Source of the DNA: Isoetes taiwanensis
Taxonomy: Eukaryota; Streptophyta; Lycopodiopsida; Isoetales; Isoetaceae
Direction: 5' to 3'
NCBI GenBank assembly: GCA_021234155.1
Contig: JAJEKV010000028.1
Span: 4,178,567-4,242,566 of the forward strand
Length of the DNA: 64,000 nt
Of this stretch, positions 57,750-64,000 are shown one piece after another; within the stretch, counting starts at the first letter, position 1; each line of letters begins with the position of its first letter. The position numbers were made by a program, and so were the translations under genes. A model generated the notes under the pieces. It did not search any database. It worked only from the letters and a program-made list of their open reading frames with translations, and had not been told where the DNA came from.

Positions 57750-58900
57750 GATCAAGGAAAGCCATCAGAGGGAAATTCAATGGTTTAAAACTTTGAATAC
57801 CATTGTGTGAATGGCTTGATAAGGCAAACAAAATTATTGATATAGACTTTTCACCTTTTATGAGTTTGTTACATGTTCAGATCGAAGGATATTGCAAGTT
57901 TCCTCTTTCTTTCATTGGTGTCGTAGTTTATATAATAATGTCACAAGATTTCTTAAAGTAAATTTGTCAATATCTATTGAGTGCTTATGAAAGGAGATAG
58001 TGGTTTTCGTGTCCGAAACAAGTGGGATTAAGCAAGTGTTGGAATTTTGAGAATTTTGTGCATCTTTGTTGAAGAAAAACAATGCTGCAGATAATAAGCA
58101 CTGGGTTGACTGGGCAATCAAGGAGGTGGTGAGAGCTCAACCCAGGAGATGGAGGTAATGAATTGCTGTCAAGATCTTAGAGCGTTGCGTGTCTCAAGAG
58201 GATGTCATGAAGGTTAGGGAAGCACAAAGTCATTATTACAAGTAAGGTTGAGCTGCAATAAAACTCAAATTGAGAGGTATGAGTCCAAAGAATATGTGGG
58301 AAATATTTGATCAATCAATATGAAATAAAAGATCAAGTTCACTGATGTTTCTTGAGAAATAACTTAGAAAGCTTAAGCTTATATGAGTAAAGGACAATAT
58401 GACAGAAGTTCCTTGGAAAAATTTGATTCAATAATAGCTGATCTTAGAGCGGAGCAGGTTAATTCTTAATGAACACACGATTTTAGTTTCATTATAAGAG
58501 CAAAGGTTCTACAATAGTCAATGGTCTTACTTGATAAGAAATATTGCTAGATCTACACAAGCCACTAAAACGATGAAACAAAATTTGACAAAAGGGAGTT
58601 GAGTTAGATGATGAAGAAAATTTCACTGAGTAGTCCTATTGATGGAAAAGGTCATGTAGCATTAAATTGTCTTGGGGAAACCAAAAGGGAATTTTGAAGA
58701 GGCGTGAGGAAGGGGAAGAGGACAAAATACAAGGGGAGGGATTTTGGAGAGGCAAGATCAAACCCAAAGAGGAAGTCCAACCATGAATTACTAGCAAAGG
58801 CGAACTCAAATGGCCTTAAGAGGGAGAGATTGATGAAACAATGTAGAGGTGGGGGCAATCATATTTTGTCTATTTCAAATGATTTGAACAAAGGGTAACA
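57750..58900 (+). pseudogene. Copia retrotransposon gag, degenerate
   Basis: Recognisable Copia gag blocks occur in order but in changing frames. SPKNMWEIFDQ (about 58280) matches the helix usually read as K-x-x-W-x-x-L. LRKLKLI and VKDNMTE follow (about 58355-58410), then LEKFDSIIADLRAEQV (about 58408-58460). The basic KGKRTKYKGRDFGEARSNPK stretch (about 58712-58770) precedes the place of the zinc knuckle, which I cannot read. Such gag proteins form the cytoplasmic virus-like particle that packages element RNA. Stops are frequent and the start is not determined. Integrase of what is probably the same element lies 4.5 kb downstream, beyond a nested insertion. Confidence 0.72.
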
Positions 58901-59904
58901 GTTCTTTGATAATAGATTCAGAGCCGAGAAAACCGTGACAGGATTCAAAAAAGGACAGTGGAGGTAAAAGGCGAAGAAGTCGACATGTGTACTGAGATGG
59001 AACCCTGGCAAAGAAATATAATTGGTGTGTGGCTGAAAGATTGATTTAGAAAGGAAAGCCCTCAGAAACTTCTTAAAGAAAGTTTTGTAGGTACTGGATT
59101 AACGGGAATTTGATTTCTGCTTGTCGGGCTTGGTTTATCTGGCTTAGGCGGTCACTTTTGAGAACTTTGACGGTAAAATTCTCTTGAAATGGAAGTTAAG
59201 TTTTATTGGTAAGAGAGTTAAATCTTTTTGGTTTCTTGATCCTGAACAAATGCCTAGTATAAACATCAGGAGTGACAGTTTCCTTAAACTTCTATATTAG
59301 AAATCGTGTCATACAAATATGACAAATGTAGAGATGTTGACAAAGAAGAAATGGATCTAAGTAAAGGAGGAAATTTTTGATACCAAATTATGTGCGTGAT
59401 GTGTTCTAGGAAAGCAAACCGCATGCCCCATTTAAAAGATCAACAAAAAGAGTAAAAGGGATATTAGAGATACATGAAATAAAATATTTCTATGGGGCAA
59501 AAAATGCTCTTGGCTGGTTGGCTCGGAGAGAGGGGTCACTTTCTTCCCCTGATTCCCCGCGATCACATAGTGAAGCTTTTACCATTTGAGGATTTCTACG
59601 TTATGAGGATTTTGGTATTTACTGGAGCACCTTGCAATTTCTATGATGCTTTTTCCTTGGAGAGTTTCTCATGTGATCCTTCCAAGTTTTAAAAGAAAGG
59701 CTACTAACGTGGTTTTTCTCTCCTCTTGTTTCCCAAAGTTTTATTAATCTTTTTCCTCGTTTCGAATGAGAGGAATCACAAATCCCATTTCACTTTTACT
59801 TCCCATTTCCATTTTTCAAATCCGTTGGGGAGGCAGATTCTTTCCTTTCATGCGACATTTTCACCAAAATGGCGCAGTCTGGCCTATAAGGTGGAGGATC
59901 TGAT
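58901..59904. other. decayed Copia internal region, no readable domain
   Basis: This is where protease would be expected. No D-S/T-G active-site motif can be read with confidence. A 66-codon plus frame (59492-59692) is not recognised. Confidence 0.35.
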
Positions 59905-60630
59905 ATCATCCGATACCGGCACTTGAAGTTAAAGTGGCTCAGAGGAAGATTTGCGAGGACGTATGTAGAGGCAAGAGCATTAGATAGATAGTTTGAATAT
60001 TTTGACGAGAATAACCTTAGAAAGTTCTTTAATTATAACGGTGAAGAAGAACCATTGAAATATTAAACTAAAAGAACTATTAATTCCAACAAACTACTAA
60101 AATGAACAATGGCAGTACGCAAACAAACCTTGCAAATGAAAAAAAGAGGAAAGTGGAAGAAGTTGAACCGTCCGAAATATTCCGATCGGCGGCCTGATTG
60201 GATAGGAGTGCCTGATTTTGGGCATAAAAGGTGAGATCCCGATTTAAGCGTAGCTGCCTTTTAGAGGAGCATAAATGAACTGATCCGCGAAATTTTAGGA
60301 GGCCGTGTAAGAGTTTTCTGTGATGGGAAAAGTCCGATTGGTAGAACCTCTGACAATTTGTGCTGAATGGTGGCCTTCTTAATTCTAGAGAATCCGTAAC
60401 TCTGTGCCATCCACCGCTGTTTAGCGAATTTCGCAATTGGAAAGAGGCTTGCTTCCGCACTTGCAACAAAGCCCCGTGACTGCTTCGTGTTTGCAAATCG
60501 AGTCCGTTGGGTGGATAAGTGCCGAAGAACTTGATCTCGGAGTTCCAGTCGATGGATTAACTGTAGCGCTGTCGGCGTGAGATTGCGCATAGAGGAGTGC
60601 CCATTTGCATCAATTGGTACTCCCAGAGCA
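59905..60630. repeat. direct repeat R1 of a nested insertion
   Basis: About 700 bp matching R2 (61605-62320) in the same orientation. Shared landmarks are GATACCG.CACT, TAAAGTGGCTC, AACCATTGAAATATTAAAC, GAGTTTTCTG.GTGATG, GGAGTTCCAG and GCCCATTTGCA. Both copies have many differences. The 138-codon minus frame inside R1 is not recognised and has no intact partner in R2. Confidence 0.75.
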
Positions 60631-61604
60631 TTAAGCTGATCCGTTAAAAAATTTCGCGGTTAGGGGCCCTACAAAGATTTCCTGCGTTTCACCTACTTCG
60701 TGATTGAGTGCATAAAGGAGAGAGAATAGCCTATGTAAAACAAGAGATAAATTCCTAAAGTCATAAATCACGCCTATAACGCTGATGCCATGAAAGTCGG
60801 TAGCTATAATGCGGAAGCCCATAGGTTGGAGTTAACAAAATACCCCTGCGATGTTAATTTTAATCAGTTTCTTTTGGGATGATGGTAGCAAGATGCCGGG
60901 CTTTGTTTTAGGTTTTTATAGAAAACTCTGGCAATTCTCCTGTGAGACATTTTACGGATATTTGTTGTTGGAGCCATGTGATTCATGGAGGCCTCAATGA
61001 ACAAAAGGGAAAGAAACCTATGAAACAAGTAGGCACCAGACCTCACGCTAGATCAAAGCATGCTCTCTGGCGGCGGTAAGAAGTCCCCGGGAGTTCTCAT
61101 TCCCAGCTGACAGGCAGAAAAGATGAAGCCTATGAAAAGAGTCGTTTCAAGACCTGGCCATGTGGGTAAAGAGAAGTAGCAAATGCTTGTTTTATTTATG
61201 GATTGCTTGAAGTTTGCTTACATTAGTTTTGATTTGAGTTAAGAAAGGACTTTCTTTTCAAACAGAATGTCGTTTTATTTAGGATAAGAACTCGTGGACT
61301 CCAGCGACGTGGCCGTGACCACCCAGTAGGGCGTGATGGTAAGTTTTATCAAATTAGGAAGGAAAATCCTTTCAAAGCGTAGGCCTATGACTTTTCAGCT
61401 TTAGGAAAGAAAGGTATTATTCCACAGCGCATAGTCGAGACTAGCTTTGGGAAAAGATTGATATCTCAAAGAAAGCGTGAAGAATGTTAGGACTAGCTGG
61501 TGATTTGATATTCCCAAAGAAAGCTGGGATAGTCGTGCTGACTAGCTTGGGAAATATTATTACTTCCTTAAGGCAGTATTGACTCAGGACATCACTTTGG
61601 AAGG
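60631..61604. other. spacer between R1 and R2
   Basis: About 1 kb, no coding match. If R1 and R2 are LTRs this would be the interior of a small non-autonomous element. Confidence 0.4.
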
Positions 61605-62320
61605 GAAGGAAGGAATTTGATACCGCACTAGCTTTAAAGTGGCTCTCGAGGAATGATTTGGGTGAGACACACAGAGGGCAAGAAGGCTGATGGAGAAGGA
61701 AGCGAGTTTTGATTGATAAACCTTAGGCTCTTAATTATAACGTAAAAGGAAAGAAACCATTGAAATATTAAACCAAAGCGAATCATTAATGAACAAACGA
61801 TCAGAAAAAAAGAGAAAAAGCACTGAACTGCATGTCTCGAAATATCTCCTGATCACCAAGTATTTGTTGATAGAGGCCGGATTTAAGCAAAAAGGTAAGG
61901 GAGATCCCTGATTTAGTTGGCAATTTTTAGAGAGTATAAATGAATCATCCTGCAGTTTGTGGGGAGGCCAAGAGTTTTCTGGGTGATGAAGTCCTGATTT
62001 GGTAACCCTCCTGGACACTTCAGGCTTCGAATTCTAAGTGTCTTCCTTGAGAGAATCCCAGAGAATCCTGTGCTATCCTAAAATGCCGTTTACACTGCAG
62101 TTCCTGGGAAGAGCTTTGGGCCTTCAGACTCTGCAACAGCCCCATCTGGGCCGTGGTTTGGCAAACGAGTCCCGCTGGGGGTGGACAAGAGTGCCTGTAA
62201 TAGAACCCTGATCCGGAGTTCCAGCTGATTGGATTAACCTGGTAATATAGTTTTGGCAGACAGATTTGCGGCAGAGGCCCATTTGCACTCATCCCCGCAG
62301 AGGTCAGTTCGAGCATCAAA
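61605..62320. repeat. direct repeat R2 of a nested insertion
   Basis: Partner of R1 at a distance of about 1.7 kb. Together they resemble the two LTRs of a short retroelement lacking coding sequence, or a tandem segmental duplication. Confidence 0.75.
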
Positions 62321-63055
62321 ATCTAGCCTGACGTCCTAGTGAGGCAATGATTTTTCCCATACTCTTCTTAATATCAAGCAGAAAGATTCAAAGTTTTACC
62401 AAGTTTGACGATTTTTCTTTCAAATCAAGGTTTATTTGTGGGATTTCTCTTAGGAGCATTAAGGATTGAATCAAGTTAGAGACACATCAGGAGTGCTGTA
62501 AGTGTAGTATTAGCTTTCTTTAAGGCCGACAAGCTTGATTTAAATTTCCAAAACCCGGAGCTCTCAAGTAATCATACTTGGATAGCCAGCCAACACCGTG
62601 ATGTTTGAGGTAAGATTTTGCACCGGATGTCAAATTACGTGTTTCCCATTCTTGGCAATCGATAAGCTTAGAATAGGTGCACCTCGCATAATCGCTATGT
62701 CGAGATGCTCGGGAATTTAATGCTAACGTATGTATGGCTCCATCCACTTCTTATTACTGATTGTGAATCTTCACATTGAAAGAATTTTCTGAGCCTTCTT
62801 TCCTGAAGAATTATCTTGGCTACTCAAGTACCTATACTCAAGGATCTTATGCATATCAAGACTTCTTATTTCAGTTATCGCAGCGATTGGGCTTCATGTA
62901 TTATCGCAGTTTTGTGTTATAGAAAATGAAGATAGTCAGATTAGCCTCGTGAAAATTCTCACTAACATCACATTGTACTTTTATTTATATATAATATAAA
63001 AAATTCCTCACCTTCAAAAAAAAAAAGGGGGATATTAGATTCTGTGACATTACAC
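62321..63055. other. region before the Copia integrase; polypurine tract
   Basis: No readable GAG-pre-integrase domain. AAAAAAAAAAAAGGGGG at about 63018-63033 is a polypurine tract and may mark the 3' end of the nested insertion. Confidence 0.35.
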
Positions 63056-63059
63056 TCAT

Positions 63060-63760
63060 GTGTGTTCTATAATGTCGTGACAAGTATGACAGATGGAGGC
63101 TGGTGATCGCTTATAGACGATTGCCAGAAAATGTTATTGTCTAAAACTAAGGAACAAGCTTTTGATGCTTTTAAATTATTTATTTATCAGTTCAAATTTT
63201 AAAACAGAAGAAAAAATAAAATGTTTGGAGAAGTCTTGGATCGAGGTGGTAACATTGGTCGCTGAATTCAAGATGTTTTGTGCTAAACTTGGAATCAAAA
63301 GGCAATTGACTTTAGTGCTTTTCACCAATAAACAAAAAAATGGAGTAAAGAGTGGAAGAATAGAAATCAATCGCAACAAAAAAGAGATCTATGTCAAGTA
63401 CCTCAGGCTTCAAATTTTATTTTGGGATGAAGCCGTTAATTACCGGTATGGTTCAAAATCCGGCCGCTGAACATCAAGTACAAATGAGTCGCCCCGAAAT
63501 GCCGGTCGTGTAAGTTGCCTCTTGAAAATTTTGAGCTTTTGGTGGATGTCTGCCAGGAAGAGTTGAGAAGAAAAATTGTATAATTGTGGCATATATCACC
63601 ATCTTAGGCTGGTTATGACGAGAATTCGTAAAGCCTGCGAATGCCGCTGGATCTCGCTTCGGGGAGAAGATTTATTTACAGATTATCTTGATGAGTCTCG
63701 GCTTTATAAATTGATCTTAAAGGTAATACTGTGATAAACGTAGCGGCAACAGGTCCAAAT
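63060..63760 (+). pseudogene. Copia integrase and start of the following polyprotein, degenerate
   Basis: LIDDCQKMLLSKTKEQAFDA (about 63110-63170) corresponds to the block after the first catalytic Asp of Copia integrase. A 102-codon frame (63162-63470) continues: FKMFCAKLGIKRQLTL, then a decayed version of the P-x-Q-N-G block containing the catalytic Glu (KQKNGVKSGRIEINRNKK), and LQILFWDEAVN, the W-x-E-A-V-N block. Further on, GYDENS (about 63616) fits the GY-x-x-x-S-K-A-Y motif preceding the RT. In the wild family integrase inserts element DNA into the host genome. The catalytic Glu position and the second Asp region are altered. No reverse transcriptase can be read before the window ends. 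Confidence 0.75.
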
Positions 63761-64000
63761 CAGGAGTGAAAACTAGGAAGCATGTTAAAATGGAAAGGGA
63801 AATGGATGGAAACAAAAATTTATTCTGGTGATGAATCAAGATGAGGGTGAAGCAGAGACAATGGACAACATTATTATAAAAGCAGTAAAATACCGATGTC
63901 TCTATATATTGAACCAGGGAGAAACCAAAAAGAAAAGCAAGAAGAATCGGAGGTCTAAATGTTTGAAGATGAAAAATAAATTGAATAGTAGAGTTTCGCG
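63761..64000. other. window edge, probably Copia internal sequence
   Basis: A-rich, no readable motif; likely continues the Copia element. Confidence 0.3.

Overview
This is a piece of a large, repeat-filled nuclear genome of a vascular plant. The evidence is one clean plant-type single-exon eIF5 gene, plant-specific protein families (PLS-class pentatricopeptide repeat, LRR receptor kinase, glucose-6-phosphate dehydrogenase), plant LTR retrotransposons whose primer-binding sites match initiator tRNA-Met, and a plant Helitron. A Penelope-like reverse transcriptase, old and heavily broken transposons and a DYW/E-type PPR relic fit a fern or gymnosperm better than a compact angiosperm, but the clade is inference. 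The sequence is A/T-rich overall, with a few clearly GC-richer blocks (about 44-45.8, 48.5-50.6 and 54.4-56.3 kb).

Layout. 0.5-1.84 kb: PPR pseudogene. 2.05 kb: first copy of a small fold-back element. 3.9-4.8 kb: 5' end of a Copia element (LTR, PBS, damaged leader/gag). 5.0-8.1 kb: Ty3/gypsy element on the minus strand that has lost protease and reverse transcriptase. 11.9-12.25 kb: LRR-kinase fragment. 13.7-16 kb: degenerate tandem repeats. 16.7-17.3 kb: G6PDH exon relics. 20.1-21.3 kb: Penelope-like RT relic. 22.05-23.56 kb: unidentified decayed coding block. 23.76-29.94 kb: a repeat present three times, one copy split by a 0.76 kb insertion. 32.5-33.9 kb: eIF5, with 5' UTR to about 34.5 kb. 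36.3-37.0 kb: an orphan 224-residue ORF. 38.6-38.9 kb: array of palindromes. 40.2-41.7 kb (perhaps to 42.9 kb): gutted Helitron. 43.9-45.8 and 54.9-56.7 kb: two copies of an unidentified GC-richer sequence. 46.56-46.86 kb: about 125 bp tandem repeat. 53.9-54.3 kb: unidentified ORF with one stop. 57.75-63.8 kb: Copia element whose gag and integrase are separated by another insertion with its own direct repeats.

The only gene I would call functional is eIF5, the GTPase activator of translation initiation. Everything else coding is a relic. The most unusual signal is a dispersed family of about 60 nt fold-backs (five copies seen). Two well-preserved copies keep the same branched fold by a compensatory base-pair change in the outer stem, and three copies keep a CCTCG hairpin loop.
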